A DNA stretch of 64,000 bases from Hyphomicrobiaceae bacterium (GCA_025359185.1 JANYHF010000011.1:23937-87936); one strand, 5' to 3'; counted from the first letter of the stretch, positions 1 through 12,795 are shown. Numbers and translations are program-made. Notes: a model not told the origin generated them from the sequence alone.

Positions 1-3543
<3,543 letters not shown>

Positions 3544-3583
3544 GGCGTGATACCGTCGAGCGAATAGTCCGCCCATCATATTT

Positions 3584-3727
3584 TGTCGTCCCGGATGCGC
3601 TGCAGCATCCTACATGGGGCAGCGCGGATCCGGGATCGTGTTTGCGGCTCCTGCACCCGGCCGGTCAGCAAGGTCCCGTGTCTGCGGTGCATCGCAAAGA
3701 AGCGCTGCGCCGCGCACGGGATGACGA
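3584..3727. repeat. Imperfect palindromic intergenic repeat (rhizobial type)
   Basis: The 278-base gap between gyrB and the convergent gene holds no gene but has strong symmetry. CCCGGAT plus GCGCTGC (3590-3603) pairs with GCAGCGC plus ATCCGGG (3619-3634), two 7-bp stems offset by one or two bases. The outer ends also mirror each other (GTCGTCCCG at about 3585-3593 against CACGGGATGACG at 3716-3727). This is the look of the abundant palindromic repeats that begin GTCATCCCG in Bradyrhizobium relatives. Boundaries are approximate. Confidence 0.55.
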
Positions 3728-3745
3728 ACGGCCGAACCCGCCCTC

Positions 3746-3783
3746 AAAAATAAATCTGCCTACGGAGGGTTGCCCCGTAGGCA
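3746..3783 (-). terminator. Rho-independent terminator of the minus-strand gene 3822-4598
   Basis: Perfect 9-bp stem TGCCTACGG (3757-3765) with CCGTAGGCA (3775-3783) and a 9-base loop. Read on the minus strand it is followed by GATTTATTTTT, a U-rich tract. It starts 38 bases after the stop codon of the secreted cysteine-repeat gene. Confidence 0.8.
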
Positions 3784-3821
3784 AATTGCTATCATACGCA
3801 CTGCGGCTCAGTCCGCCTCGC

Positions 3822-4598
3822 CTAGTTGGCGGCGGCCTTCAGCTTCTTGTTGCAGGCGCTCCAGTACTGGGGCCACTTCAGGCCGCCCGTGGTGTTGTCC
3901 TTTTTGGCGATCTGCCACATACCGCCGCACTCCTTGATGCGCTTGTCCATGGCGAGCTGGCCAGGGGTGCGGACCTTGCCGTTGGCGTCGACAGTCTTTG
4001 CATCAACGGCCTTGGCATCGACGGCCTTGGCGTCAGCTGTCGGCTCGGGCGGTGTCACGTCGTCCTTTGCCATCGTATCAACAGCCTTGGCGGGAACGAC
4101 TGCGGGTGCAACCGTTGCAGCCTTGGTCTTGTCAGCGGCCGGCGCCATCTTGGCGAGGCAATCGGCAACGAAGTCCTTCTTCTTCTGCGTGCCCGTGGTG
4201 GCGGCTGCCTTGGCGTCCTTCCACTGCTTGCCGCATTCCTTCTTTTCCTTGGCCATCGGATCGGGCGTGGCTGCGGCCGTGTCGGTGGCGGCAGCGGCGG
4301 TCTTGGCCTTGGCGTCTGCCGCCTTCATGTCAGCGGCCTTCTTATCCGCAGCCTTGGTATCGGTAGCCTTGGTATCGGTGGCCTTTGCGTCCGTCGCGGC
4401 CGGGGCAGCCTTCAAGCAGCTCTTGAGGAAGTCCTGATAGGTACCAGCGTTGGCCTTGTTGGCGGCCTTGGCGTCGTTCCACTGCTTGTTGCAGTCGGCC
4501 ATCGCACTGTTGGCGGCGGCAGCTGGAGTGGTGCCAAACACAATACCGGCAACGGCCATCGCCGCTGACAGTGACAGGGCAGTGTGCATCAGTTTCAT
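3822..4598 (-). CDS. Secreted protein with three Cys-x24-Cys modules and Lys/Ala/Asp repeat linkers
   Basis: Function unknown. The 258-residue product starts with a signal peptide (MKLMHTALSL, cleavage near AAAAN). Three modules follow, each with two cysteines exactly 25 positions apart: C36-C61, C122-C147 and C224-C249. Each module has Trp four residues after its first Cys (W40, W126, W228), then Ala-Lys, and an aromatic/Phe patch before the second Cys. The linkers are low-complexity pentads of the type KATDT / KAADK and KAVDA. I infer one intramodule disulfide each and export to the periplasm. ATG 4598 has AAGAAGGG just upstream; an upstream frame to 4709 lacks a ribosome site and would bury the signal peptide. 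It is a single-gene unit with its own terminator. It resembles PsiF-like cysteine repeats in spirit, but I cannot assign a family. Confidence 0.85.
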   Translation of the reverse strand: MKLMHTALSLSAAMAVAGIVFGTTPAAAANSAMADCNKQWNDAKAANKANAGTYQDFLKSCLKAAPAATDAKATDTKATDTKAADKKAADMKAADAKAKTAAAATDTAAATPDPMAKEKKECGKQWKDAKAAATTGTQKKKDFVADCLAKMAPAADKTKAATVAPAVVPAKAVDTMAKDDVTPPEPTADAKAVDAKAVDAKTVDANGKVRTPGQLAMDKRIKECGGMWQIAKKDNTTGGLKWPQYWSACNKKLKAAAN

Positions 4599-4823
4599 GG
4601 CAGACCCTTCTTTAAGTCTAGAGACGACAGCCGCCGGGTGCAGATGACCACCACGATCGCCCGTACACAGGACGGCAATTTGGTGCGTGTTCTGATCTAT
4701 ACAAGTCACAAACTGTTGTCTGCAGCTTTACACTTTGGTAAGCGGCAGAAATAGGGCAATTTTACAGTCCTGCCCGCGTTGTTGCCGCAGCATTCCGGTC
4801 ATGCCACGAGCCAGAGGGTGCAA

Positions 4824-5573
4824 TTACGGTGAAACCCGTACCCAGCCGTTATGCGTGAGATGCTCTTGCGGCTGATAGCGGCTCTTGTAGCTCATCTTGC
4901 GCGAGCCGCGCACCCAATAGCCCAAGTAGAGATAGGGCAGACCCAATTTGCGCGCTTGCTGGATCTGTTCAAGGATCATATAGGTGCCGAGGCTGCGATC
5001 GGCCGCCTCCGGATCGTAGTAGCTGTAGACCATGGAAATGCCGTCGGTCAGGCGGTCGCACAGGGATACGCCGAACAACGGCCATTTGCGGAATTCGGTG
5101 CCAAGACCGCCGGGCTGGCGCTGCCGGTATTCGGTGAGATGGGTCTGCACCATCGTATCCTGCACCATCATGGCATAGTCGAGCACGCTCATATCGGCCA
5201 TGCCACCATCGCCATGCCGGCTGGCGATGTAATCGGCGAACAGCGCGTATTGCTCCTGGCTGGGTTCAGGCGAGGCGCGTTGGGTACTGAGATCGCGATT
5301 ACGGTCTAGCGTGCGGCGGAACGAGCGGCCCGGATCGAATTCATCCACCAGGATTCGCACCGACACGCAGGCATTGCAGCCATCGCAATAGGGCGTGTAG
5401 GCGATATTTTGGCTGCGCCGGAAGCCAGTCCGCAACAAGTGATCGACAGCGCCGGGCGGCTTGTCATTGGTGAGATGGGTAAATACCTTTCGTTCGCGCC
5501 GTCCCGATAGATACGGACACGGCTGCGGTGCCGTGATGTAGAAGTCAGGAAAATTTCGGTTCTGCTCGGTCAA
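4824..5573 (-). CDS. bpt: Aspartate/glutamate leucyltransferase (arginyltransferase family)
   Basis: Bpt transfers Leu from Leu-tRNA to N-terminal Asp/Glu of proteins, marking them for ClpAP via the bacterial N-degron pathway. The 249-residue length is typical. The N-terminal domain has the conserved CPYLSGRRERKVFTHL and YTPYCDGCNACVSVRI segments (CxxC-type cysteines). The C-terminal GNAT-like domain contains GTYMILEQIQQARKLGLPYLYLGYWV followed by KMSYKSRYQPQE (quoted in two parts). The ATG at 5573 begins MTEQNRNFPDFYITAP, the normal start of the family. It stands alone, divergent from the sigma factor gene. Family members with arginyl specificity exist (Ate1), but bacterial ones of this length are usually Bpt. 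Confidence 0.93.
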   Translation of the reverse strand: MTEQNRNFPDFYITAPQPCPYLSGRRERKVFTHLTNDKPPGAVDHLLRTGFRRSQNIAYTPYCDGCNACVSVRILVDEFDPGRSFRRTLDRNRDLSTQRASPEPSQEQYALFADYIASRHGDGGMADMSVLDYAMMVQDTMVQTHLTEYRQRQPGGLGTEFRKWPLFGVSLCDRLTDGISMVYSYYDPEAADRSLGTYMILEQIQQARKLGLPYLYLGYWVRGSRKMSYKSRYQPQEHLTHNGWVRVSP

Positions 5574-5795
5574 AGCTCAGCAATCCACTGCCTCTCTACT
5601 CAAGTTATGCCCGGGTGGTGAGCTGCGGGCAAGACCATTACGGGCAATCGTCCAAGGTTCGAAGTTTTGCCACAAATTTTACGTGATTGCCGCAGGGACT
5701 CTCCGCTTTGGAAAGGGTCATCTGAATCTCCTGGCCGCCGGCGAATAGAAATCCGCGCGGACCGTTGTTGGTGCAGTGGGGAGCAAGAGAACAGC

Positions 5796-6335
5796 GTGAA
5801 CGACGAATTCAGAGAGCGCATGGTTGCGTTCCTGCCGCGGCTGCGGCGCTTCGCCTATGGACTGTCGGGGGACTTTGCCCAGGCCGATGATCTGGTGCAG
5901 GACGCCTGCGTGCGCGCGTTGACGCACCGCGATCAATGGCAGCCCGGTACCAAATTCGAAAGCTGGATGTTCCGGATCACGCAGAATTTGTGGATCGACA
6001 AGAGACGGTCGGTGAAATCGCGCGGAGTGCATCAGGATATCGATGGCCTCGATGAGCCGATGGGAGTGGATGGGCGCGACGTTACGGAAGGCCGATTGAC
6101 CCTGTCGTCGGTCATGAAGGGGATGCAGGCTCTCAGTGAAGATCAGCGTACGCTGATGGTCTTAGTGTGTATCGAAGGCGTCTCCTACAAAGAGGCGTCC
6201 GAAACGTTGAATGTGCCGATCGGAACCGTGATGAGCCGGCTGGCGAGAGCCCGCCAGACGTTGCAGGCTCATCTGGTGCCGCCTGCTGGCGCAGGTGTCA
6301 CGAAAATTGCTTTGAAGGAGACGTTACGTGGTTGA
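5796..6335 (+). CDS. ECF-type RNA polymerase sigma factor
   Basis: A 179-residue sigma-70 family protein with only regions 2 and 4. Region 2 contains RLRRFAYGLSGDFAQADDLVQDACVRAL and the aromatic WMFRITQNLWID. Region 4 is GVSYKEASETLNVP then IGTVMSRLARARQTL, a helix-turn-helix. I chose GTG 5796 (VNDEFRERM), preceded by GGGGAG at rather long spacing; ATG 5820 is the alternative, and the longer frame to 5667 has no homologous look. The gene overlaps the anti-sigma gene by 8 bases, so the two are translationally coupled. The trigger is unknown, and I found no convincing ECF promoter just upstream to prove autoregulation. Confidence 0.9.
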   Translation: MNDEFRERMVAFLPRLRRFAYGLSGDFAQADDLVQDACVRALTHRDQWQPGTKFESWMFRITQNLWIDKRRSVKSRGVHQDIDGLDEPMGVDGRDVTEGRLTLSSVMKGMQALSEDQRTLMVLVCIEGVSYKEASETLNVPIGTVMSRLARARQTLQAHLVPPAGAGVTKIALKETLRG

Positions 6336-7137
6336 TTCCGTTGGTGATTGGGATGTGCTGTTGATGTCCGTCGCGGACGGCGAGGCGAGCCTTGCTGACG
6401 AGCAACGGGTGATGGACGCCGTGCGGCAGGATACGCGGCTTGCCCAACAGCTGGACGGCTTCCGGCGGACGGGACGTTCCTTGGGCGGATTGTTTGAAGG
6501 CGTGCTGGCAGCACCTGTGCCCGAGCGGCTGGTGCATGCCGTGATGGAGACAGCGGCCGGGCCTCAGCAGACTTTTGTGAGGGCGTCGGCGAAGGCAGGA
6601 TTTTGGGCTCCGTGGCTCGCTTGGTTGGGAGACTGGCAGATGCCAGTGGCGGCCCTTGCGGCCGTGGCCATAGGCTTTGCGGCTGGGGCGGCTGTGATGG
6701 CGCCGGGCATTTCGTCCGTGGGCAGTGGAATCGCGGCGGCGACGGCGGATCCGATGGCGCCCTCAGCAGCTGTGACGGAGGCGCTGACCGTTGCCAGCAC
6801 CGGCTCCGAGAAGCCGGTCACGACCAAGGGCGGTGTGTTGAGCTTCCGTGTGGTGGAAACCTTCCTCGACCGGAGCGGCGCGCCTTGCCGTGAGTTTGAG
6901 GCGCAAGCTGCCGCTGGCCCGAGGCAGTTTGGCATTGCCTGCCGAACCGGCAACGCTTGGCACTTGAAGGCCGTTTTCGAAGGGGCGGCAAAGGCTGCCG
7001 GTACAATCCAGACGGCGGGTCCAGGGGCGTCCGGCGAGATGCTTGACAGCATGGTCGAGACGATGCGTCAGGGTGACGCTGTTACAACCGATGCCGAGCG
7101 TAAGCTGATCGAGAGTGGATGGGCGGCGGCGCATTAA
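6328..7137 (+). CDS. Membrane-bound anti-sigma factor partner of the ECF sigma factor
   Basis: 269 residues. The cytoplasmic N-terminus (LMSVADGEASLADEQRVMDAV) resembles the DGEL-type sigma-binding domain of RskA/RseA-like anti-sigma factors; no Cys/His zinc motif is visible. One membrane segment follows (about residues 107-130, PVAALAAVAIGFAAGAAVM). The extracytoplasmic C-terminal domain contains two cysteines (PCREF and ACRTG) and ends with MRQGDAVTTDAERKLIESGW. GTG 6328 overlaps the sigma stop by 8 bases. The layout (cytoplasmic clamp, one helix, outer sensor) suggests sequestration of the sigma factor until an envelope signal arrives. The two outer cysteines could report redox state, but that is inference. 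Confidence 0.85.
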   Translation: MVDSVGDWDVLLMSVADGEASLADEQRVMDAVRQDTRLAQQLDGFRRTGRSLGGLFEGVLAAPVPERLVHAVMETAAGPQQTFVRASAKAGFWAPWLAWLGDWQMPVAALAAVAIGFAAGAAVMAPGISSVGSGIAAATADPMAPSAAVTEALTVASTGSEKPVTTKGGVLSFRVVETFLDRSGAPCREFEAQAAAGPRQFGIACRTGNAWHLKAVFEGAAKAAGTIQTAGPGASGEMLDSMVETMRQGDAVTTDAERKLIESGWAAAH

Positions 7138-7244
7138 CCAAGGTGGTCACGCCGCGGGCCTCGGGAGTGATCGGAATGCGTCGCAAAAGAGCGGGAACGA
7201 TACCGGAATGATACCGGAATGAACGCTGGTGATCGCATTTGGCG

Positions 7245-8270
7245 TCAAACTGGCGGCGGGTTGCGCTCGGCAAACTCGCGCTGATGCCAGTAGGGGTAGG
7301 CCGGTATCACCGCGCTGGCGGCGTCCAGTTTGGCGATCTGCGCTGGCGTCAGTTTCCAACCCACAGCACCCAGATTATCCCTGAGCTGTTTTTCGTCCCG
7401 CGCGCCAATAATCACCGTCGCCACCGTCGGCCGCCCGCTCACCCAGTTGAGCGCAACTTGCGGCACGGTTTTCCCGGTTTCGTTGGCCACGGCCTCCAAG
7501 GCATCGACCACCTTGTAAAGGTACTCGTCCGCCATTTGTGGGCCGTTTTCCGCCGTTTTGTGCAGGCGGCTGAGCTTGGGGAGCGGCGCCCCACGCCGGA
7601 TTTTGCCGGTGAGACGACCCCAGCCGAGCGGGCTCCAGACCACCGCGCCGACGCCCTCGGCAAGCCCCAGCGGCATCAATTCAGATTCGTAGTCGCGACC
7701 GATCAGCGAGTAGTAGGCTTGATTGGCGACATAGCGGGAAAAACCGTAACGGTCTGAAATCGCTAGGGATTTCATCAAGTGCCAGCCGGAGAAATTAGAG
7801 ACCCCGAGGTAGCGCAACTTTCCCGCCGTAACCAGATCATCAAGTGTACGGAGTGTCTCCTCGATGGGCGTCGTGGCGTCAAAGCCATGCAGCTGGAACA
7901 GGTCGATATAGTCCGTACCCAGCCGTTTCAGCGCCGCTTCGACCGAGGCAATAAGATGATAGCGCGACGACCCCACATCGTTCGGCCCCTCGCCAGAGCG
8001 GAACGTGGCCTTGGTGGAAATCAGCACCTTGTCGCGCCGCCCCTTGATGGCCGCACCGAGCACACGCTCCGCCTCGCCAGCCGAATAAACGTCAGCGCTA
8101 TCAAACATCGTCAGCCCCGCATCGAGGCAGATATCGACGATTTTGCCTGCTCCCTTGGCGTCTGTCGCCCCCCATTCCTTGAAAAAATCGCCCTTGCCGC
8201 CGAACGTCCCGGTGCCAAAACTGAGCACCGGCACCTTGAAGCCAGATGCGCCTAAGCGTTTGTATTCCAT
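7245..8270 (-). CDS. Aldo/keto reductase
   Basis: NAD(P)H-dependent oxidoreductase with a TIM-barrel fold. All 341 residues fit the family. Catalytic residues are visible: D57 and Y62 in FDSADVYSAGEAERVLG, K87 in LISTKAT and H128 in DLFQLHGFD. The cofactor-binding C-terminal part has ALNWVSGRPTVATVIIGAR with the Arg that contacts NADPH phosphate. The long middle region (GRDYESELMPLGLAEGVG, WSPLGWGRLTGK) is typical of the AKR11/AKR12-like class. ATG 8270 gives MEYKRLGASGFKVPVLSFGTG, the usual beginning. It is a monocistronic unit transcribed away from rpmI. The substrate cannot be told from sequence. Confidence 0.92.
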   Translation of the reverse strand: MEYKRLGASGFKVPVLSFGTGTFGGKGDFFKEWGATDAKGAGKIVDICLDAGLTMFDSADVYSAGEAERVLGAAIKGRRDKVLISTKATFRSGEGPNDVGSSRYHLIASVEAALKRLGTDYIDLFQLHGFDATTPIEETLRTLDDLVTAGKLRYLGVSNFSGWHLMKSLAISDRYGFSRYVANQAYYSLIGRDYESELMPLGLAEGVGAVVWSPLGWGRLTGKIRRGAPLPKLSRLHKTAENGPQMADEYLYKVVDALEAVANETGKTVPQVALNWVSGRPTVATVIIGARDEKQLRDNLGAVGWKLTPAQIAKLDAASAVIPAYPYWHQREFAERNPPPV

Positions 8271-8375
8271 AGTGAAATTCCTATAACTGCAGGCTCAATC
8301 CGGATCAGGTCAGCACAACCCTGCTGCCAAATGCTAAGGCTTATGCGGGCCAAACGCGAATGAGATTTGCGGCCA

Positions 8376-8404
8376 TTGCGTAAACCGGTCAATCCGCCTA
8401 TAAC
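8376..8404 (+). promoter_or_regulatory. Sigma-70-type promoter for rpmI-rplT
   Basis: TTGCGT (8376-8381), 17-base spacer, TATAAC (8399-8404). Transcription would start near 8411, leaving a leader of about 140 bases in front of rpmI. Confidence 0.55.
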
Positions 8405-8410
8405 GCACCC

Positions 8411-8545
8411 GTCGAGCCGCCCGGCGGGGCATGCCGTGGCGGCTTACATTGCTTGAATTCAGGCACTTTCCCTCGGGACATAGCCGTACCGCCTTCAGCA
8501 AGGCGCGGGCTTTGCGTGCCTGATCCGAACGTAGAAAGGACACCA
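8411..8545 (+). promoter_or_regulatory. Structured 5' leader of rpmI-rplT, candidate ribosomal-protein autoregulatory element
   Basis: The leader folds into several nested helices: AGCCGCC/GGCGGCT near 8415-8443, an 8-bp long-range stem TCAGGCAC (8459-8466) with GTGCCTGA (8516-8523), and inside it GCCTT/AAGGC (8491-8495 with 8500-8504). Known L20 leaders repress rpmI-rplT translation in other bacteria by mimicking 23S rRNA; whether this one does so is inference. Confidence 0.4.
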
Positions 8546-8551
8546 AGCCAA

Positions 8552-8806
8552 ATGCCCGGTTACAAGCTGAAAACGAAAAGTGCCGTCAAAAAGCGCTTCA
8601 AGGTCACGGGGTCGGGAAAAGTCAAAGCCCAGGCCCGCGGCAAGCGCCACGGCATGATCAAGCGCACTGCCAAGTTCATCCGCAACGCCCGCGGGACAAT
8701 GGTGCTGTCGGATCCCGATATCAAGCGCATCAAGCAGTTCATGCCCAACGCTCGCCGCGCCCGCAAGCGCAGGCCCGTAGCGGCAACTGTTGCAGCGGCG
8801 GAATAG
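8552..8806 (+). CDS. rpmI: 50S ribosomal protein L35 (with C-terminal extension)
   Basis: L35 of the large ribosomal subunit. The start [20 protein letters not shown] and the core [18 protein letters not shown] are diagnostic. The product is 84 residues, against about 65 in most bacteria; the extra length is a basic/alanine tail after the usual end ([18 protein letters not shown]). ATG 8552 has GAAAGGA 12 bases upstream. It is followed by rplT with a 13-base gap, the conserved rpmI-rplT pair. infC, which often precedes it, is absent here. Confidence 0.96.
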   Translation: MPGYKLKTKSAVKKRFKVTGSGKVKAQARGKRHGMIKRTAKFIRNARGTMVLSDPDIKRIKQFMPNARRARKRRPVAATVAAAE

Positions 8807-8819
8807 GGAGAGATCACAC

Positions 8820-9188
8820 ATGGCACGAGTAAAAAGGGGCGTGACCGCCCACGCCCGGCACAAAAAGGTGCTGAAGGCCGCGCGCGGCTTCTATGCCCGC
8901 CGCAAGAACACTATCCGGTTCGCCAAACAGGCGGTCGAGAAGGCCGGTCAATACCAGTACCGCGACCGTCGCCGTCGCCGGCGCACGTTCCGCGCTCTGT
9001 GGATCCAGCGCATCAACGCTGCGACCCGCTCGCACGGTATGACCTATGGACGATTTATCAACGGCCTCAACCTGGCCGGGATCGAAATCGACCGTAAGGT
9101 GCTGTCGGACCTCGCCATTGCCGACGCCGAAGGCTTCAAGGCCCTCGTCGCTCAGGCCCAGGCAGCGCTGCCAAAGAAAGCAGCTTAA
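8820..9188 (+). CDS. rplT: 50S ribosomal protein L20
   Basis: L20 binds 23S rRNA early in large-subunit assembly and in many bacteria represses its own operon. 122 residues, standard length. It opens with [19 protein letters not shown] and continues with [23 protein letters not shown] and [11 protein letters not shown], all typical. GGGAG lies just before the ATG at 8820; a longer frame from 8790 overlaps rpmI and is not needed. The downstream hairpin at 9234 probably ends most rpmI-rplT transcripts before pheS. Confidence 0.97.
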   Translation: MARVKRGVTAHARHKKVLKAARGFYARRKNTIRFAKQAVEKAGQYQYRDRRRRRRTFRALWIQRINAATRSHGMTYGRFINGLNLAGIEIDRKVLSDLAIADAEGFKALVAQAQAALPKKAA

Positions 9189-9233
9189 GGTCTGCGCGTC
9201 TAGCTCCCGGCCTTTTTGAGGCCCGCTCATCGT

Positions 9234-9264
9234 CATGGCCGCCTGCAAGCGGCCGTGACTTTTT
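9234..9264 (+). terminator. Rho-independent terminator / possible attenuator before pheS
   Basis: CATGGCCGC (9234-9242) pairs with GCGGCCGTG (9249-9257), with one G-U pair and a 6-base loop, followed by ACTTTTT (9258-9264). It lies 45 bases after rplT and 35 before the pheS start. A smaller hairpin GGCCT/AGGCC sits at about 9209-9223. It may end rpmI-rplT transcripts or attenuate pheST. Confidence 0.7.
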
Positions 9265-9298
9265 GCGTTTTGGTCATTCGATGAAGGTGGGACGGATC

Positions 9299-10372
9299 AT
9301 GTCAACCGAACTTGTTGCGCTGGAGCACACGCTCGTCGCCGAAATCACCACCGCCGCCGATTTGAAGGCGCTGGAAGAGGTACGGATTTCAGCGCTGGGC
9401 AAAAAGGGCCGCGTGCCTGAGCTGATGGCCCAATTGGGCAAGCTGCCGCCCGAGGAAAAGAAGGCATTCGGGCAAGCCGTGAACGGTTTGCGCGACCGGG
9501 TCACGACGTCGCTGGAAACGCGCAAAACGGCGCTCTCGGCAGGTGCGCTTCTTGAAAAGCTGAAGGCCGAGCGTGTGGACGTGACCCTTCCGGTGCGCGC
9601 GGGGGGCGGGCACGACGGGCGCATCCATCCGGTCTCTCAGGTTTGGGACGAAGTGATCGAAATCTTCGCCGACATGGGCTTTTCCATTGCGGAAGGGCCA
9701 GATATCGAGACCGACGATCTCAACTTCACCAAGCTGAACATCCCTGAGGAGCACCCTGCCCGGCAGGAGCATGACACATTCTACATGCGCTCCCAGCCCG
9801 GTAGCACGGACGCGCCGCTGGTCTTGCGCACGCATACGAGCCCCGTGCAGATCCGCACCATGCTCGCCCAAAAGCCGCCGATCCGCATCATCGCGCCCGG
9901 CCGCGTCTACCGCCTCGACAGCGATGCGACGCACACGCCGATGTTCCACCAGATCGAAGGCCTGGTCATCGACAAGGCGACCCATCTCGGCCACCTCAAA
10001 TGGACGCTGACGGAGTTCGCCAAAGCCTTCTTCGAGGTGGACGACGTGAAGATGCGTTTCCGCGCCTCGCACTTCCCCTTCACTGAGCCCTCGATGGAAG
10101 TCGATATCGGCGCCGAAGCCATCGGCAAGCCTGGCAAATGGCTGGAGATCCTTGGTTCCGGCATGGTCCACCCCAATGTCATCCGCAATTGTGGCCTCGA
10201 CCCCGACGTCTACCAGGGCTTTGCCTTCGGCATGGGTATCGACCGCATCGCCATGCTGAAATACGGCATCCCCGACTTGCGCGCGATGTTTGCCGGCGAT
10301 CTTCGCTGGTTGTGGCATTACGGGTTCAGCGCGCTGGATATGCCGAGCTTGGCGGGCGGGTTGTCATCATGA
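9299..10372 (+). CDS. pheS: Phenylalanine--tRNA ligase alpha subunit
   Basis: Catalytic subunit of the alpha2-beta2 enzyme that charges tRNA-Phe. 357 residues. The N-terminal coiled-coil is followed by the class II core: [19 protein letters not shown], motif 2 ([19 protein letters not shown], then FHQIEGLV) and motif 3 ([18 protein letters not shown]). The ATG at 9299 gives [12 protein letters not shown] and has AAGGTGGGAC directly upstream; ATG 9281 is a possible longer start. The stop overlaps the pheT start in an ATGA, so the subunits are coupled. Confidence 0.97.
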   Translation: MSTELVALEHTLVAEITTAADLKALEEVRISALGKKGRVPELMAQLGKLPPEEKKAFGQAVNGLRDRVTTSLETRKTALSAGALLEKLKAERVDVTLPVRAGGGHDGRIHPVSQVWDEVIEIFADMGFSIAEGPDIETDDLNFTKLNIPEEHPARQEHDTFYMRSQPGSTDAPLVLRTHTSPVQIRTMLAQKPPIRIIAPGRVYRLDSDATHTPMFHQIEGLVIDKATHLGHLKWTLTEFAKAFFEVDDVKMRFRASHFPFTEPSMEVDIGAEAIGKPGKWLEILGSGMVHPNVIRNCGLDPDVYQGFAFGMGIDRIAMLKYGIPDLRAMFAGDLRWLWHYGFSALDMPSLAGGLSS

Positions 10373-12795
10373 AATTCACGCTCTCCTGGCTCAAAGATCA
10401 CCTCGACACTCAAGCGCCGCTCGATTTGATCGTCAGCACGCTGTCGTCCATCGGCCTCGAAGTCGAGGACGTGCGCAATCCGGCAGCGAAGTTGAAGGGC
10501 TTTGTCATTGCGCGTGTGCTGAAGGCCGAGCCGCATCCCAACGCCGATAAGCTGCGCGTATGCCAGATCGATGCCGGTTCCGGCACGTTGCAGGTCGTGT
10601 GCGGAGCGCCCAATGCGCGCACGGGGCTCATCGGCGTGTTCGCGCCCGAGGGCACCTATATTCCGGGGACGAATTTCACGCTGGGCAAGGCGACCATACG
10701 AGGCGTCGCCAGCAACGGGATGCTGTGTTCGGAGCGCGAACTGGAGCTGTCCCAGGAGCATGACGGCATTATCGATCTGCCAGCGGACATGGAAAAACAT
10801 CTCGGCAAATCTTATACCGAGGTCATGGGGCTCGATGACCCCGTCATCGAGATCAAGGTGACGCCAAACCGGCCCGATGCGCTCGCCATTCGTGGCGTGG
10901 CTCGTGATCTGGCGGCTTGCGGGCTTGGTAGCCTGAAGAAAGAAGACACCGGCCATGCCAAGCCGGGCGATTTCGATTGCCCGGTCGCTATCGACCTCAA
11001 ATTCCCAAAGGGCGCCGAGAACGCTTGCCCAGCCTTCGCCGGATGCTATGTCAAGGGCGTCACGAATGGTTCTTCACCTGCCTGGCTGCAACAGCGGTTG
11101 AAAGCCATCGGCCTGCGCCCCATCAGCGCACTAGTCGATATCACCAACTACATCACCTTTGATCGTGGCCGGCCCTTGCACGTCTTCGACGCCGATAAAC
11201 TCAAGGGCGCTGTCCATGCCCGCCTCGGCAAAGCTGGCGAAAGGTTCATGGCCCTTGACGGCAAGGAATACGCCGTCGACGACACCATGACGGTCATCGC
11301 TGACGACAATGGCGTGCTCGGACTTGGCGGCATCATCGGCGGCGAGGCGACGGGATGTTCAGAAAACACCACCAACGTCCTCATCGAAAGTGCCTACTTC
11401 GATCCTATCCGCACCGCCGCTACGGGACGCAAGACCGGTATCCGCTCCGACGCGCGCTACCGCTTCGAGCGCGGAATCGATCCCGCCTCGCTGCCGTTAG
11501 GTATCGGCCTCGCCACCAAAATGATCCTCGACCTGTGTGGCGGCACTCCTAGCAAGATGCGCATGGCCGGGGAGGCGCCGTTCGCAGGGCATGTGATCAA
11601 ATTCCGTCCGTCGCGGGTGGCGGCCTTGACCGGTCTCGACGTGCCAGCGGCCGACTGCGTCCGGATCCTGAAATCCCTCGGCTTCGGCATCGAAGGTAGC
11701 GGCGAAACGCTGCAGGCCGCCGTGCCAAGTTGGCGTCCTGATGTGGGCGGCGAGGCAGACCTTGTGGAAGAAGTCATCCGCATCACCGGCATCGACAAGG
11801 TTCCGGATACGGCGCTGCCGCGCCTGTCGGGCGTCTCGCGTCCGGTTATGACCGAGGCGCAGAAGCGCGTGCGGCGGACACGGCGGGTGCTGGCTTCGCG
11901 CGGTCTCGTGGAGGCCATCACCTGGTCGTTCATCACCAAGCCGCAGGCGGTGCAATTTGGTGGCGGCGGTGAGGACTTGGAAGTCGCCAACCCGATCTCG
12001 TCCGAAATGTCCGATATGCGGCCAAGCCTGCTGCCAGGCTTGCTTGCGGCGCTGCAACGCAACCTCGACCGAGGTTATGGCGATCACGGATTGTTTGAGG
12101 TTGGCCAGGCCTATCGCGGCGTCAAGCCGGAAGATCAGTTCGCACTTGCATCGGGCGTTCGTGTTGGACTTGCCAGGGCGTCCGGCAGCGGCCGGCATTG
12201 GGACGGCAAATCCTCCGCAGCGGGTACCTTTGACGCCAAAGCAGATGTGGGCGGGGTGGTCGCGGCCTTCGGGCTAGACGTTAATAAGATCCAACTCACC
12301 CGCGACGCCCCTGCCTGGTTCCATCCCGGCCGCTCGGGCGTCGTGCGCCTCGGCCCCAAGGTTTTGATCGCGCAGTTCGGCGAACTGCATCCAGACGCCT
12401 TGAAATCGCTCGGCATCAACAGCCCCGTCAGCGCCTTCGAGGTATTTCTCGACGCCATCCCGGCGCAAAAAAAGAGGCCAACCCGGGCCAAGCCTGCCTT
12501 GGATGCCACAGACCTTCAGTCCGTCCGCCGCGACTTCGCCTTCGTCCTTGACCGCGACGCGGCTGCTGCCGATGTGGTGAAGGCCGCCGAAGGCGTGGAC
12601 CGCAAGCTGATCGCCGCGGTGAGTGTTTTTGATCTATTCGAGGGTGGCAGCCTCGGCGAGGGCAAGAAGTCACTTGCCATCGAAGTGACCTTGCAGCCAA
12701 AGGACAAGGCGCTGACCGCCGAAGAGATCGACGCCCTGGCGGTGAAGTTGGTGGCACAGGTGAAGAAGGCGACTGGCGGCGAGGTGCGCGGGTAG
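10369..12795 (+). CDS. pheT: Phenylalanine--tRNA ligase beta subunit
   Basis: The beta subunit carries the editing site that hydrolyses Tyr-tRNA-Phe and binds the tRNA. 808 residues, normal for bacteria. Domains in order: the EMAP/tRNA-binding domain ([20 protein letters not shown]), B3/B4 editing region ([20 protein letters not shown]), B5 domains and the C-terminal ferredoxin-fold anticodon-binding domain ([20 protein letters not shown]). The start [15 protein letters not shown] at 10369 overlaps the pheS stop by 4 bases. I see no defect. Confidence 0.97.
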   Translation: MKFTLSWLKDHLDTQAPLDLIVSTLSSIGLEVEDVRNPAAKLKGFVIARVLKAEPHPNADKLRVCQIDAGSGTLQVVCGAPNARTGLIGVFAPEGTYIPGTNFTLGKATIRGVASNGMLCSERELELSQEHDGIIDLPADMEKHLGKSYTEVMGLDDPVIEIKVTPNRPDALAIRGVARDLAACGLGSLKKEDTGHAKPGDFDCPVAIDLKFPKGAENACPAFAGCYVKGVTNGSSPAWLQQRLKAIGLRPISALVDITNYITFDRGRPLHVFDADKLKGAVHARLGKAGERFMALDGKEYAVDDTMTVIADDNGVLGLGGIIGGEATGCSENTTNVLIESAYFDPIRTAATGRKTGIRSDARYRFERGIDPASLPLGIGLATKMILDLCGGTPSKMRMAGEAPFAGHVIKFRPSRVAALTGLDVPAADCVRILKSLGFGIEGSGETLQAAVPSWRPDVGGEADLVEEVIRITGIDKVPDTALPRLSGVSRPVMTEAQKRVRRTRRVLASRGLVEAITWSFITKPQAVQFGGGGEDLEVANPISSEMSDMRPSLLPGLLAALQRNLDRGYGDHGLFEVGQAYRGVKPEDQFALASGVRVGLARASGSGRHWDGKSSAAGTFDAKADVGGVVAAFGLDVNKIQLTRDAPAWFHPGRSGVVRLGPKVLIAQFGELHPDALKSLGINSPVSAFEVFLDAIPAQKKRPTRAKPALDATDLQSVRRDFAFVLDRDAAAADVVKAAEGVDRKLIAAVSVFDLFEGGSLGEGKKSLAIEVTLQPKDKALTAEEIDALAVKLVAQVKKATGGEVRG

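Noticed and set aside
8281..8335. Minus-strand sequence resembling the 3' part of a TPP riboswitch (ACCTGATCCGGAT) upstream of the aldo/keto reductase.
   Set aside because: The partner half of the THI box (CTGAGA with its pairing strand) is missing, and the gene has no link to thiamine, so the match is probably chance.
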